A stretch of DNA of 64,000 nt from the NCBI GenBank assembly GCA_002778195.1, contig PCDI01000004.1, forward strand, positions 196,074 through 260,073. The letters are read 5' to 3'. Both the position numbers and the translations under genes were made by a program. The stretch comes from Raffaelea ambrosiae (Eukaryota; Ascomycota; Sordariomycetes; Ophiostomatales; Ophiostomataceae). The notes below the pieces were generated by a model. It saw only the letters and a program-made list of their open reading frames with translations, was not told the DNA's origin and did no database searches. Shown piece after piece: positions 51,758-64,000 of the stretch. How positions within the stretch are numbered: position 1 is the stretch's first letter; each line of letters begins with the position of its first letter.

Positions 51758-54033
51758 GGGCGGCCTTAGTTGGGCAGGTCAAAAAAGAAAGCTCACGCGA
51801 GATCACGAGCACAGGGCAAAACCGTTTCGAAAATGCGGATCGCCAACGATGACGACAAAGCGCGCGACAACCCGAATGGACTGCCTGAGGGGGGTGCAGC
51901 TGTGAAAGGATGGCAATAGTCGTATGTCGCGGCCGGGGATGAGATTGCTATGAGGGAGGGACCAAAACGTCTTTCGCTAGAGAAATGTGCTGTTTCTCAG
52001 GCGTGTGATGCTTCTCGGAGTGTGACCCAGTGTGCCGGGGAGGGGTGTGTGCGCGCGCGATCAGGGATAAGAAATGGATTAATAAAAGCCAAACGGTCAC
52101 AGGGAAAAGCCACGAAATCAACCGAGCCGGCGTGGCTGTCTGTTTTCGGTTGTTGCGATGCGAACGACTGTCGGCTTGCAAGGGTGATGATGGGTCCTCC
52201 GAGAAGAGAACCGATGATGCGCTTGAGAAGAAAGGTGAAAGTAAACGAGTGCGGACAGTGAGCGTGAGGGAGACGAACATTAAAAAAAAAAAAGGAAAGA
52301 AGGCACAAGGGAGAGAGAGATTGCAGAATACGACAAGCAACTTTAACCCGATTCTCCTGCGATGCCGTATTGGCTGGACCTTGTGGATATCCCAGCGAAG
52401 GGGGGGGGTGCATCCTCAGAGGAGAAGCGCGTGTGGCCCCGTAAAATCTTATTCTGTCGCGCCTGCAAAATAGGCGTGCCTGCGTGCAAAGCGTGCAAAT
52501 AGGAGGCTCACTGACGGTCAGCCCAGGGCAGTTCCCCATATGCAAGGACGCAGAGGGGCGAAGGAGGGACACTTGCCCAGATGGGCTAGCGTGTCGCATC
52601 CTGTGCCTGCTTAAAAGTCCAGAAAGGGGGCTCGTCTGTTATGTAAGCAAGATACTGGACGAAAAGGCGAATGAACATCGGGCATTTGGCGGGCTAGGCA
52701 GACGAAGAGACGAGGCACAAGTCGGCATGTGAACTCGGGTTGCACGACTCTGTCGACTTCATCCCCGGTTTCTGGGCAGGGGTCAGCCGGTGGAATGGAG
52801 AGTCACTGCCAATGGAAGCGTGCGCGCCTCCTACAGCCCGTCTGTCCCATCGTGACTTCCTCTGGTGCGGGATGCAGAAACTCCCAAAGTCCCAAACACT
52901 CAGCCCCTGCAGCGATAGGCTTGCAAGCTAAGACTTGACGAGCGGAGATCAAGATCGTCAGGGGTCCGGGAAAATGTCCCTCACGGCCCCGGTTCCGGTA
53001 TACTGGCCACCTGCCCTGCAAACCATGAAAGAACCGTACATATCCGCCTGCGAACGAATTAAACCGGAAGCGACCGCGCCGTGAACGGAGCTCTCGACGC
53101 TTCCACCGGACCCTTGAGCCGGGATCCAGACTCTTATGGTCGACGAGGTACCCCGGTCGGGGGAGTTGTTCGTGTCTTATGTCTTTGACTTGTCATCTCA
53201 TTTCCCCCTCTTCGCTAGGCATCTTACACTTGCTTGCTTTTTCTTGCGATTTTCCAGGCACAGCCGCACAACTATTTAGGGGAAGAACAAAGAAATACGA
53301 CCGGCTTATCGTTTCTTTTTCTGGCCCCTTTGTCCTTTCAATGTTTGTCGTTACTCTAATTCTTTTGTCTTGCTTTGGCTCCTTGTCTCTCGTTTGTACC
53401 TCTATTTTGGGCCACGAACGCGTTTTGGCTGGCTGAAAAGCCACAAGCCTTATTCGAGATGGTTCAGACGCGAACCATGGAAATTATGTTTGATCGTTGC
53501 TTTTTGGTCGGTCCGCCGGGAGAAGAAACAAAGAAAGAAGTACCACTGTTATGGAACAATTGAAAGAAGAATCGGATGGGCGCCGTCTCACTGGTCCATG
53601 GGCAACAAAAAAAAATCACACACAGGCTCAACGAGACTGCCGTGATGGAAAAGTAGCGAGTTGCACTTCACGATTCCCATTTTACTTTGGTCTTTTCCAT
53701 TCCCAAACTCGAAAAAAACAGTCTCACCACCCTCGGTTTTTTTTTCTTTTCTTTTTTTGTCTTTTCTTTTTTTGTTCCTTTTGGACGTAGAGTCTGGACT
53801 TTGCCATCATGCGTCCCCCCTCATGACCACGGAAGACTACGCATAGTAAAAAATAGGGCTTCTACGGGCGATGTGTAATGATAAGGCCTGGAAGAACCGC
53901 CAATCAAACTATTTTTACATTGGGGGCGTACTTTCTGGAGAGCTCATATGAAGGCACGTCATGGGACCGCGGACAGACTCTCCATAGAAAGTGCTTGCAG
54001 TTCGTACTTTTGGAATCTCACTGGATTCGGGTT

Positions 54034-54049
54034 GAGTACTACGGTACTC
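54034..54049. repeat. Inverted repeat GAGTAC-N4-GTACTC
   Basis: A perfect 6+4+6 palindrome within the second desert, followed by further GTAC-containing motifs. Confidence 0.6.
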
Positions 54050-54308
54050 GTACGCACAAGGCCACCAAGTAACAAGAAAGCAAGTACCTTACCATGTACT
54101 GTGTAAGATCTCTATCAGGAATGGGGCTTCCCTGCTTGTGCGTAATGAATGCAATACATACGATACACCGTAGTGCGTTGCATTTGGTAGGGGTTTTGAT
54201 CGCCCAAACACCTGGTCAAAGTGGCCAATTTCCGGGGCTGCCGTTGACGAGACCGGGGGTGTCAGCCTTTCGGGCAAGGCCTGTATGAGCCGACAACACC
54301 ATGAGTAT

Positions 54309-54319
54309 GTACATAGTAC
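54309..54319. repeat. GTACATAGTAC element
   Basis: An 11-bp near-palindrome, exact copy of the element at 55563-55573, with variants at 3928, 20814, 30818, 41541, 54873, 54993 and 56194. Confidence 0.6.
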
Positions 54320-55562
54320 GAGTACAAAGTAGAAAATTATGATGCCTGAGGGCGGGAAACTTGTCCTCAGCATTTGCAGTGGGTTCCAGGACCCAATAGC
54401 CGAGACACGACGATGCAGCCAGCCCCGACGCAAATCCGTGTTGATTTTTTTTTTTTGTGTCTGGAAGTCATGGGCTATTTTATTTTAATTCTTTGTAAGG
54501 GTCGGTCGTGCGGATCACGCCGAGAACAAGAGTATTACCCCCTCTCCCCCCTGGTCCCCTTACAACGCCACCGCAAGGGATTTTTTATTTTTTGAATGGT
54601 GAGGTTGGGGCATGCACAGCAGAAAGAGGTTGGTTTTCTCGCCATCTGGTAAGCATGATACTAATACTCGTAGTACGCGTCTCAACATACTCGCAGTAAG
54701 CGCTGCTTGAAGCCATCCCACTGTCAGGTCCGTTCACAATAGCAATGCATACTGCCTCACCAGAGTCTGGTGGCACAATGTTGGAGTTTGATGCGCAAAT
54801 TGACGAGACAATACTGTATTACTTGAAAGACAATTGCGCCCTTTGTTAAGACTCTGCGCGGCACCGGCCTTTCTACATAGTACATAACTAGAAACTAATT
54901 AGTTAACTAGAAGACAATCTGACAACTGCCTGTCAAAGCTCCATCCCCCTGCCTTACGCAGAGGGTAACCACTTTGGGGGACAAGAGAAGGTCTACTATG
55001 TACTATACAAAGTAGTAGCTTTCGTTTATCTTCTGCAGACAATAATAGTCTTCATCAGACGCATTCGATGCCCATTCCCAGCCCAATTTTTCCTCATACA
55101 AAACTCATTGGAATAGTGCCCACCCATGATCTTAGTTTGTCGGCGCCACTTCTCGTCTTCTTGCCTCCAATGTTGTGCGGTCTCTCATTTGGCGGCCTGG
55201 CTGCTCCCAACGCGTACATTTTGGGGACTGTAGATGAGCTGGCACTCGGACGAGCAAGAGAGAAAAGGTCTCTTGGCTGCAAACACTGCCAGGGTCTCCA
55301 GCCCATCTACAGGGGGAGAGAGGCTATCGAGCCTAGCGTGCCTAAGCCTACTGTGGGCTAGGGGCAGGGCCCTCAGAGCCCCTGGTCCATTTTACGTGTG
55401 GACTCTCCAAGATTCTTTGGCTGGCAGGGTCGAGTTGCTTTCTCGCTAGCAAGAAGAGCCTCCACTCGGTCGGCCAACAGACAAGGGGCCACGAACCAGA
55501 TGGCCTCATGAGATGGCACAAACAGGCTCTCGCTCTCGCATACGAAGCGCTCGTAATACGGC

Positions 55563-55573
55563 GTACATAGTAC
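55563..55573. repeat. GTACATAGTAC element
   Basis: Second exact copy of the 11-bp intergenic near-palindrome. Confidence 0.6.
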
Positions 55574-58036
55574 AGGCCACCGCAACAAACTCGCCTCGCC
55601 CAATCGAGTGCCCCCTCCCCCTTCTCAACGCATCCGGTTCCTTCGTAAGATGGATGGATTTGGGGCCAACGGCGGCGCCTTTACCAACGTTGACAGTCAT
55701 GCGAGAGCAAAAGAAAGTTTTTCTGGAGGCGGAGAATTAAAATAAGCAGGACGGCTCTAGATCACCACGGTGTGCCCCTAGGCCTATCCTTTCATACATA
55801 TGTAGTAATAACAATTGTAGCTTACCGAGGCCCCCCTCCCCGCGCCCTACAAGCGTTTTGATCTTGTCGGAAGCAAACCAGAAGTTCGCATCTACTCGGG
55901 ATTGTGGTGATGCTGGGACGACTGCGGGGTGTAAAATGCAGCATGTGGCCCTCTTATTGGCTTTGCTGAACAACACGTTTTTTTTTTTGCCCTTTTCAGC
56001 TCGTCACGCCTGGTTTTATTGCCATGGGAGGTCATATGCTGGGGGCGATCCCCGCGGGCGCCAGGTCCCGTCCCTTCAACCAAAGAGTCTCCCTGTCAGA
56101 GCTGTACTATGCATTTTAGTGAACCAAAGAGTCAAAGAGGAAAAACACCAGGGGGCCCTTTCGGACGCCTGTGCTGTGGCACTTACGAGTACGATACTAT
56201 GTAATAGTACCCGTACACCGTAGTTAGAGCCTCAGCTGAACATGGTCAGTGCTAATCTAGTAACTCGACTCGTGTTCTTCTTGCCTGGCTCCGGAGACTT
56301 GTTTCCGTGCTGCTTGCCTCTCGGCCCAGTGGCCAAGGGGGAGGGCTGACCTGGCTTACACGAGCAGACTGTCTGTGTTGGTTTGCTGCTTTGTTTGCTT
56401 CTTGTCCTCCTTGTCTCACGTTTTGCCTGCCCAGCACCGCCTGTCTGGTTTCCGCGTTCCCGAGGCCCTTGCATTGCGTGATGGCCTGTCACTGGGCAAA
56501 CCCGCGCTCACGAACTAGTGAGCCGGGGGCTTGTGTTTTCCCTGTTGTTGATGGCCCCAGGTGGGCTGGGTCCGCGTCGTGTTTTTGCGTGTCGATGTGT
56601 AAGAACGCATCTGATCCTGTACGAGAACACAGCTAAATCCCACACTCTGCAAGAAACATCGCCAAATAGCGGCCAGTTTATTTATTTAATGACTAGTTAG
56701 TTTTTTTTTTGCTGCCGTTACTTCCATTTCAGAGTAACGCTTTCTGCCCTTCCCCCCCCGGCGGTGCTGGTCTGCACTTTCCTGATTCTGCCCACTGCGA
56801 AACGCTAGCTCGGTCGTGCCTTCCCCATTCGCATCCAGTCAGCCAAGGAAGGCTCTTGCAGTGCTCGACGGTATTTACTCCCTGTCTTTTCTTTTTCGTG
56901 CTCTGGTGTCCTACCGCCGTATTTTCTGCTCCTGGGTCGTAGTTTCTTTTCTTGTCGTGTACACAGCCTCTCTCTTTTTCTTTTCTGCTCGTCCTGTTTG
57001 TTTTCCTTGCAGTCTCCTCGCTTCTCTTCTCTCTTTTTCTGTTCTCTTCTGCCGTCGGTCACTGGCAGGTTGACAAGCCAATTGTCTCCAGTTGTTTCCA
57101 CCTTTTCTCCTCCCACACCCCTGACTCTGGTTCCACAGGGTAGGTCCTTGTCAGTCCCGCCCTCTGCTTTTTTTCTTTCTCTGGCTCGCAACTGTTTTTT
57201 GCCTCGCCACCGGTCCTGCTGGGCCTGCTTGTCACGATCGAGTTGTCCGTCGGAGTACTACGCCCTCTGTATACGTGCGCTCTGTTATACTGTTGTATTC
57301 GTGGAACACAGCGACCACGCAGCACTGCGAAGCCAAAAAAAGCGAGGCGGAGTTTCAACTAACAAAGATAGCAACGGGGCAGGGCAGACGACGTTTAAAA
57401 AAAAGGCATCTTACGGGATCCTCCTTCCTTCGTATACGCCAGCACGCGCAGTCACACTCGCCTTCGGCCGCCAATTTCAGCAGCTGCGCTTCCTCGCTCC
57501 TCGTGCTTCCTCGTGGTCACTTATATCTTGCCACGGGTCCTCGTCCCCTCCGGCTTCTATTACGCAACGCCTGCAGAGGCAAACTGAGCTGGGCTGGCAC
57601 CACCACTTCGGGATCGTTGATATCGAGTGGCATGCAGTGAGACTGGAGTCCGGGAAGATCATCGGAGAGCTCTTGTTTTTTTCCAAACAATTTCCCTGTC
57701 TCTGGGCGGTTGCAACTTGCTGTTTTGTGTGGCTGCATTCCACTTGCCTGGGTTACCATTTTCGTCTGTTTTTTTTCTAGTGCTCTGCCTGACCCATTTA
57801 CTGCCTGACCCCCCCCTTTCCCCTGGCCGCCTTTTCGTTGTTTCTCTTAAAGAGAGGCTCGACTTGGTCATTGCTCTGCTGGGTCGTAGTACCCACGGGT
57901 GGGCGTCCTCCGCGCAGGCCACCATATCTGATACCACCATTACAACACTGATCCGTGCATGTGCATTGTCTTGGAGACAGGAAAACAGGAGGGTAGCACC
58001 CCTTGTCCGCAGTCAGTCGTCTTTTCCGGCCATGAA

Positions 58037-61000
58037 ATGAGCGCTCCTATGCTTGCGATGGCTTCGGCCGTCGAATCAACAAACCCTGTTGCGTTCCACC
58101 GGTCACACTCCACTCCGGACCTCTTACTTATGGGTTCCCTGCCCAGTCAGGCTTCATCACTCTCTTCCTTCCACCGTCACACAGCAGCAGCAGCACCACC
58201 ACCACCACCTCCAACCAGATCTGCAGCATCTACGTCAATAGCTCCCAGAGCTTCGGCTTCGTCCACGAATCTGGCCAGCGCTTCTGCCAGCACCGATCTC
58301 ACTGCCAAGAGCCTGCCTAGTCTGCCTGCTTTCGACATTCCACTGTTCGACTTCGACATCGACACCGACCTCGAGTTCGCCTGTCTGCGGGACCCGACAA
58401 AACAGAAACCGGTAAAAGAATCCCAGTCCGTTGGCCGCCCACGCAGGGTCTGGGAAGAATTTGTCAAGCCCGACGGAGACTTGGCAGCGTCGAATTCTTC
58501 TGGTACCGGAGGGGCTGGGGAAGGAGCTGGGACCACACTTGCAGTTGGTGGCGGCGGAACCGACAGCAACAAAGAGCGCAGCAGCACAGGCAGCAGCACA
58601 CCCAGCGGCACACACAATTATACGAAGTGCCCCGCAAAGGGTAAAACATTTTCTTCTTCGTCTCCTGTTTCTCCTGTCCCGTCTCCTGTCCCGTCTGTCT
58701 CCATTGTCTCTCCTGTCTTTTCAGCAATCTCGCCCGTTGAAAAGGAAGCAGTTGAGAAGGGTGAGAGGGTCGAGGTGAGCGTTGGTACTGAGAAAACCAG
58801 CCGCAAGAGAGCTCTGATAGACAAACCTCGCTCGTGGATCCACAGCTCACGCTCCTCACCTAATGTCCGCGCCCTTGCATTGCAGGACCTAGAAAAGGAG
58901 GCCCTCCGAGCAGTGACAGCGGCAGCGGCAGACGCAGGCACCGACACAACGGGTGCAGCGACGGGAAGAAATGACAGTTCTGTTGGCGCCACCTCACCTG
59001 TAACAGCGACGACACCAGCAAGCGAAACCATGGTTGAACGCCCGCGGACTGCGTCCGCGTCGTTCGTGGACTTCGCCAAGCGGTCGTGGATCTCGCGCTC
59101 GCCGTCTCCCTCTTCGCAGTCGTCAGCAAACCGAAAAAAGGCTACTCTGAAAGACAAAACGAAGGACGATGTTGGGTTTTTTGGAGGGAAACTGTCCCGC
59201 AGGCGGCCCGTGTCTACGGTTTTTCTGTTCGACAGCAGCGACAAGAATACCGGCACTGCAAGCTTGCCGGCAATGAAGCCCTTGGCAAGCGATGCTGAAA
59301 CTCGCAGCAGAAGCGACAGCAGCAGCGGCGAGAGCAAGCGCAGTACAGACAGCCAGGACCGAGAGAACGCCGACACCAAAATTACCAAGCTCGGTAGTGA
59401 CAGTGCCCATTATGCGCCTGAACCTAGCCTTGGCACGGCTGTCACGAATGGCGCCACAGCTGCTGCGCCCGCACCAGACACCCCATCAGTTGCCAGTGTG
59501 GCTAATACGACGTCCACGTCGAGGGCCCTTTCCCGTGCTGGAGAATACCTGACCCGAATAAAACAACGCCCGCAAAGTACGCTCGTGATGCCCAATGCCA
59601 GCGCTTCCAGCCCTGCTGAGATCCACGTCGACAACATAGATGCGGCGAACAGCAGCGGCGACGGCAGCAACGCCGACGCCGATGAAAGCTCCATTACTCC
59701 GACACCAACCATTACCCTGTCGCTCAAACTGCCCGCGCTCGACTTGCCGGCCGAGGGAAACGCGGTGGCTGTTGGCCGTAATTCGCTGCAGACTTCGAGC
59801 AGCAGCAGCGCCCACGGCAGCGCCCGCAGCAGCGCCCGCAGCAGCGCCCGCAGCAGTGCCAACGGCAGCACTGTGCAGCCCGCCTCCGAAGCCGAGTCGT
59901 TGACCACGGCCGGCACGAGCAATCACAGCAGCCCCATGACGCAGCCGGCATCCCGCGACCCCCTCTGGGTTGCGTTCAAGGATCTGGAGATCAACTTCTT
60001 CAAGTTCCTCTCCAAGACCACCACGCCCCAGCGAGTCATCCTTGTGCGCGCTTCGCTCGTCCCCTTTCTCCGCCGCTACTCCCTCGACAGCTCCAACAAG
60101 AACACCAACCTGCTCTCCCCCGAAGATATCGAGCGCCGTGCGTCGATCCTGAACCGATGGTGGACTGCCCTGCTCGAGATGCTCGACGGCTCCGGCCAGT
60201 GGCAAAGCGACCAGAGCCAAAGCAGCCACCTCAGCACGATATCCGGAAATGCCACATGCTTGCCTACACAAAACACGCACAGCGGCAACTTCCAGCCTCT
60301 GTCGGGCGTCGATCGCCCTGCCGTCCTCGAGGCTGTGTCCATGATCATGTCACGTCCTGAATGGCGTCTCCTCACAACTGTGTTCCGCCCACTAGCTGAC
60401 CGGTCCCCCGGCGAACGTGTGCGCGCTCGCGCCAACACGGCAGACTCGCCGCCACTCGAGGAGTCCAACTTGTTTGTCGAAGAGTCCGCCGAGCACAATG
60501 TGCGCAACATGTTTGTGAACAACCTGCTCGCCCAGCTCGTGCTCGTCGTGGACAAGATGACCATGCGTCATGCTCCACTGTCCATTGTCAATTTCAGCGG
60601 CAAGGCGTGTGCGTACGCTTTCTTCTTCGTACCCGGAGTGGCAGATATTCTGGTACGGCTGTGGGGCTTGGACAAGAACATTGAGCTTGTCCGCCGCACT
60701 GCGGACGCCTTTGGCTTGCCGCGCCGCAGCCCGAAAGAAAGCGAGGACCTCATCGCCCTCTTTCCCCCTTGCATTGGTCCTCTCGGCTGGTCATCAGTAA
60801 ATGCCATGCAGGCGAAGCTGCGTCGAGCTCCCAAGCTGAGCCTCCTAGGCTCTACGACAGTTGTCGCCGGCAGCCGTATTCCTTGGTTTGCGCCCTACTG
60901 GCTGTCCCGCTGGCGTGGTGACGAAACCGATCTCCTATTCATCTTCTGCAAGTACTACCACGTGCTCGCAGACGAGTTCATGCCCTCAATTCTCGACCTT

Positions 61001-63052
61001 CCCCTTGTCGAGAAAGCTCGCGCCCCTGCCTACGTTCTTCTCCATGCTCAATTGCTCCATATCCTCGACAATACCATTCACCGTCAGGCTGCAGTTGAAG
61101 CTGCCATGATGGCAGCTCCCGCTATGGCCGAGGGCGGCTCGTCGCTGTGGACGCAGCAGGGGCAGCAGCAAGCATCGATGATGCCGGAGTCTGTTTCTGC
61201 ATCTGCGTCTGCCGATGCCTTCCTCCCTCCTATGTTGCTACAGCCCAGTCACAATTTGTTCCGCGAAATGGACGAGAACCGTATCATTGCTCTGCTTCGT
61301 GATCTGCTCGACGCAGACGTGTCTCTATTTGGCGCCCGCGACACGTTCGCATTGTCGGTCATGGCTCTCCTGAAGGCTGCCGCTAGCCGCACGTCGCAGT
61401 ACGACCATAACGCGTGCTACATGCTGTGTGACTTCCTGCACGAGATTCTGCTGGCTTTCGACAGCTTCTACGGGTATTACGATGGCGACAACGGCCTTAG
61501 CGGTACATTCCACCCCCCTGTCGACTTTGTCGATTGGACGTTCTGGCTGGACGTCTGCAAGATGATGCTGGCCTCGAACAATACCATGTCAGAAATCCGG
61601 GTTCTCTCGTTTATCTTCTCAACTTGGGACATTATTGCCGCTGATGCTGGCCGCAAAGAAGAGTTGTGCATGCGTTGGCTGCTTACCGAGGACGTGTTTG
61701 ACAAGATGTTCAACAACTGGTGTCCCATGGTTCGCGCTTACTACATGCGTCTTCTCTGCTGGCGCATGTGCCGCGACACCGGCAGCCCCAACGAGCTGGA
61801 TACGTAAGTGCAGCTGCTTACCCATACGTCTCGAAAAGTGAAATAAACCGTGCTATACCAATAGGCTGACAGTAAGAACAGCGAAATTTTCGTCCTGGTC
61901 TCTGAGCGCCTCAAGACTGTGTGGTCCCACTACCTATGGCTCAAGCGGAAGGCGGATCTCGAGGGTTCTCTTCAACCCTCGACGGCTCCCGCTCTACCCC
62001 AGCCCGGAAAGCGATTCATGATCGTGCGAACTGAAGTCGATACTCCTCAGACTGGCCTCCTGGCCAGCAATAGTAACGGCTACAACAACGTTGCGACCAG
62101 CTTCGATGCCATGTCAATTCCGTTTAACGGTGCGAACAGCTCTTCGTCCTCTGACGATAAGAAGGAAGACAGCGGGTCAGCAAGAAAGAAATGGTCGCTT
62201 TTGGGCAAGGTTCTCAACCTGACTGCCGGGACATCGGCGGGAAAATTGTCCGAAGAGGAGCAGTTCGAGCAGGTGCGACGCGAAACTGCTGCCTCGAGAT
62301 CATCTCTTACGTCGTCCCGACTTGGGTCACCGTCCGCCGAGTCGGATTCGTCCACAGGATCTGCACCTGTGTTTGAAGCTCAGTTCGTCTTCAAGTTTAT
62401 GCTTCATAACATTCCGTGGCAGAACTATGGGGGGGCGTCGGGCAGTGTCATGATGCCTCCAGCATATCGTGAGCGGGTCTTGACACTTCCACGCCTGCCT
62501 GTCTTGGCCCAAGCACGCGTCAGCAGTCGCCGCGCAGCCTCAAGCGGCCGAAATAGCAGCCCTTCTCTGCCTGCAGCGGCAATGCCGCCTCCTCCCACCC
62601 GACGTGTATCTGGAGTGGCCATGGGTGGCCTGATCAACGAAGCTCGAAACGCCAACCCTGAAGACGCCGTACCGAGCCCCAGTTCGGACAGACGACTGTC
62701 TATGTCCAGCGTCTCTAGTTCTCGGTACGGGCAGGAAGGCTCGTCTAGTGCCAACAACAGTGGCGAGTGGGAACGACGAAGCTCAAGCACGTTTGCCGGA
62801 TACGACCGGTCCCGGAACAACAGCGTGGACCAGGAGTACGAAGCCGAGCGGCTTTCTGTGCAACCCAGTGAGCCAAAAGGCCATGGGGCGCTGCTACGTG
62901 CCAAGTATTCTGGACGAGCGTTGGCCGAATGGGGCCTCGTGGTGAATGAGTGCAATTCGTTCATTGATCGACGCCGCGATGAAGGCGTGTTTGGCCTCAA
63001 AGACGTTGAGGTGCCCACTCTTGGTGTGGAGGCGCTCCGTCGTCTTTGTTAA
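58037..63052 (+). CDS. DUF1765-containing large fungal protein
   Basis: Exons 58037-61803 and 61882-63052 (78-nt intron, GTAAGT ... GAACAG) encode 1645 residues. The first ~630 residues are disordered and Ser/Thr/Ala-rich, with short runs such as FHRSHSTPDLLL, FDIPLFDFDIDTD and VSPVPSPVPS. Folded sequence begins near DPLWVAFKDLEINFFKFLSK. It continues through LNRWWTALLEMLDG (about 705), NLLAQLVLVVDKMTMRHAPL (about 827), the hydrophobic ACAYAFFFVPGVADILVRLWG, and FCKYYHVLADEFMP (about 970), to EIFVLVSERLKTVW across the splice. This matches my recollection of the DUF1765 family, conserved in Pezizomycotina and of unknown biochemical function. An in-frame ATG at 57959 would add 26 residues. Confidence 0.8.
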
Positions 63053-64000
63053 TCATTGCTAGATATCCCTGTGCTTTTTTCTTTGTTGTTGTTGCCTGTT
63101 TTGACTTCTGGTTTGCAAGTTTGGATTTTCGTCTCGTGTTTTTTGGTTTTTAATTCAGGCGTGCGTCGGATCTCTCCACCTCTATACACACAGCTCATTT
63201 GAAAAATCAGCATGGAAAAGCGAGTATGGCGTCTCTGCAAGGTTTTCTCTTTCTAATGTTTTATTTGATTGCGATCATCTTTGGTCTGGCCTCTTTTTCT
63301 TTTTGCTTCTACTTTCTGTCTTCGCATACAACCACCATTCATGGCAGGGCGTTTCCCAGAACAGCATGACACTCCCAAAAAGATCCAGGAACTTTTCTAT
63401 GATAATTTGTGCTAGAACACTTTCTTTTTGTTGTTTTTGTATTGTTTTGTTTTAGCTTGCTTGCTTCAGAACTCCAGGCAAGGGAAGAATGCATGTCTGG
63501 TTTCGGCAGAAATTGCCAATACCCAAGATCGTCTTCGTTTTGTGTGCGTTTATGGTATTTCTGTGATGGCCTCTTTTTTAATGTTACTCTTGCTTCACCT
63601 AAACGGACTTCCTGAAGGGTAATTCGGTGATGAGACGATGGGGCGAAGGGGTCAACCCCAGACGAGGGGGACAATGAAAGGGCTGTAATTATAGACCACT
63701 GCAAATAACATTTCACAACCCCCATCAGAAACCGAGTGTGATGCCCTGTTGCAAGTAGATCCCAGTCCCACTGGTACCATACATCCCTAACTTGATATAT
63801 ACCTAACTAGGTAGCTTCTCCTAGAAACGTTGAAATGTGGCACTATTGTTTTGGCTTTTTTATTTTTGGTGCTGTTGTTTGTTTGTTCAGCATTCGGAGG
63901 TGACTAGCTCTTAGGAAAGCCGGCTTCACCTGCAGTCACTTCCTCTAGCCTTCCTTTTATTTTATTTTTTGTTTCCAACTCGGTAGCTCGTGCTTGTACG
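63053..64000. other. 3' flank of the DUF1765 gene to window end
   Basis: 948 bp, T-rich, with a TACCTAACTAGGTA palindrome at 63799-63812. No gene recognised. Confidence 0.5.

Larger units (their letters stand above)
51689..58036. other. Second gene desert, about 6.3 kb
   Basis: No supportable gene. Open frames are short and low-complexity. Palindromic motifs of the GTACATAGTAC family cluster at 54034-56210. About 56,700-58,036 is C/T-rich on the plus strand, consistent with a long leader of the DUF1765 gene. A T/TC-rich stretch lies at 53738-53790. The region may contain non-coding RNAs that sequence alone cannot show. Confidence 0.5.

Noticed and set aside
1..64000. Transposable elements, viral relics or RIP-mutated repeats
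   Set aside because: No transposase, reverse transcriptase, integrase or viral-like reading frame, no long terminal repeats and no AT-rich RIP-like blocks were seen. Only short tandem repeats and small palindromes are present.

Overview
The window looks like nuclear DNA of a filamentous ascomycete (Pezizomycotina, most likely a Sordariomycete). The evidence is short spliceosomal introns with CTRAC-like branch sites, GC-rich coding sequence with strong third-position G/C preference, a Zn2Cys6 regulator, a DUF1765-type protein, an HMT1-type ABC transporter, and pyrimidine-rich leaders ahead of start codons. The species cannot be named from sequence alone. There are no operons. Genes lie on both strands, separated by spacers of 0.1 to 7 kb.

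Layout. 0-3 kb: an Apq12-like nuclear-envelope protein (+) and the GTPase GPN3 (-). 5.8-9.5 kb: a 1224-residue protein of unknown function (+) carrying 21 in-frame 12-bp (GDLE-type) repeats. 10.6-14.4 kb: a six-exon HMT1-like vacuolar ABC half-transporter (-). 14.4-21.3 kb: a gene desert with several minisatellites. 21.3-22.5 kb: two tandem, homologous small membrane proteins (-), each ending in a PPxY motif, followed by a possible membrane-protein relic at about 23 kb. 24.3-27.6 kb: a Rossmann-fold epimerase/reductase and an aldehyde dehydrogenase (+). 27.9 kb: tRNA-Ala(UGC). 28.7-33.8 kb: three consecutive mitochondrial genes (TIM44, uS11m, BCS1). 34.2-38.1 kb: an ABM-fold protein, a microbial-type PARG with an RGG-rich N terminus, and the ribosome-assembly factor RPF2. 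38.8-44.3 kb: a Zn2Cys6 transcription factor and cystathionine gamma-lyase. 44.9-51.7 kb: ZPR1, an Rpr2/Snm1-type RNase P/MRP protein, SPT2 and a Golgi/ER-type glutaredoxin. 51.7-58 kb: a second gene desert. 58-63 kb: a 1645-residue DUF1765 protein. The rest is spacer.

Functional picture: mostly housekeeping genes (nuclear envelope and nuclear import, mitochondrial biogenesis, ribosome and RNase P/MRP biology, chromatin, thiol and metal handling). The least explained parts are the PPxY membrane-protein pair, the GDLE-repeat protein, the two deserts with 13-bp repeats, and the recurrent GTACATAGTAC-like palindromes in spacers. Exon boundaries below were derived by hand from GT..AG sites, reading frame and protein similarity recalled from family knowledge; no alignment or RNA data were available.
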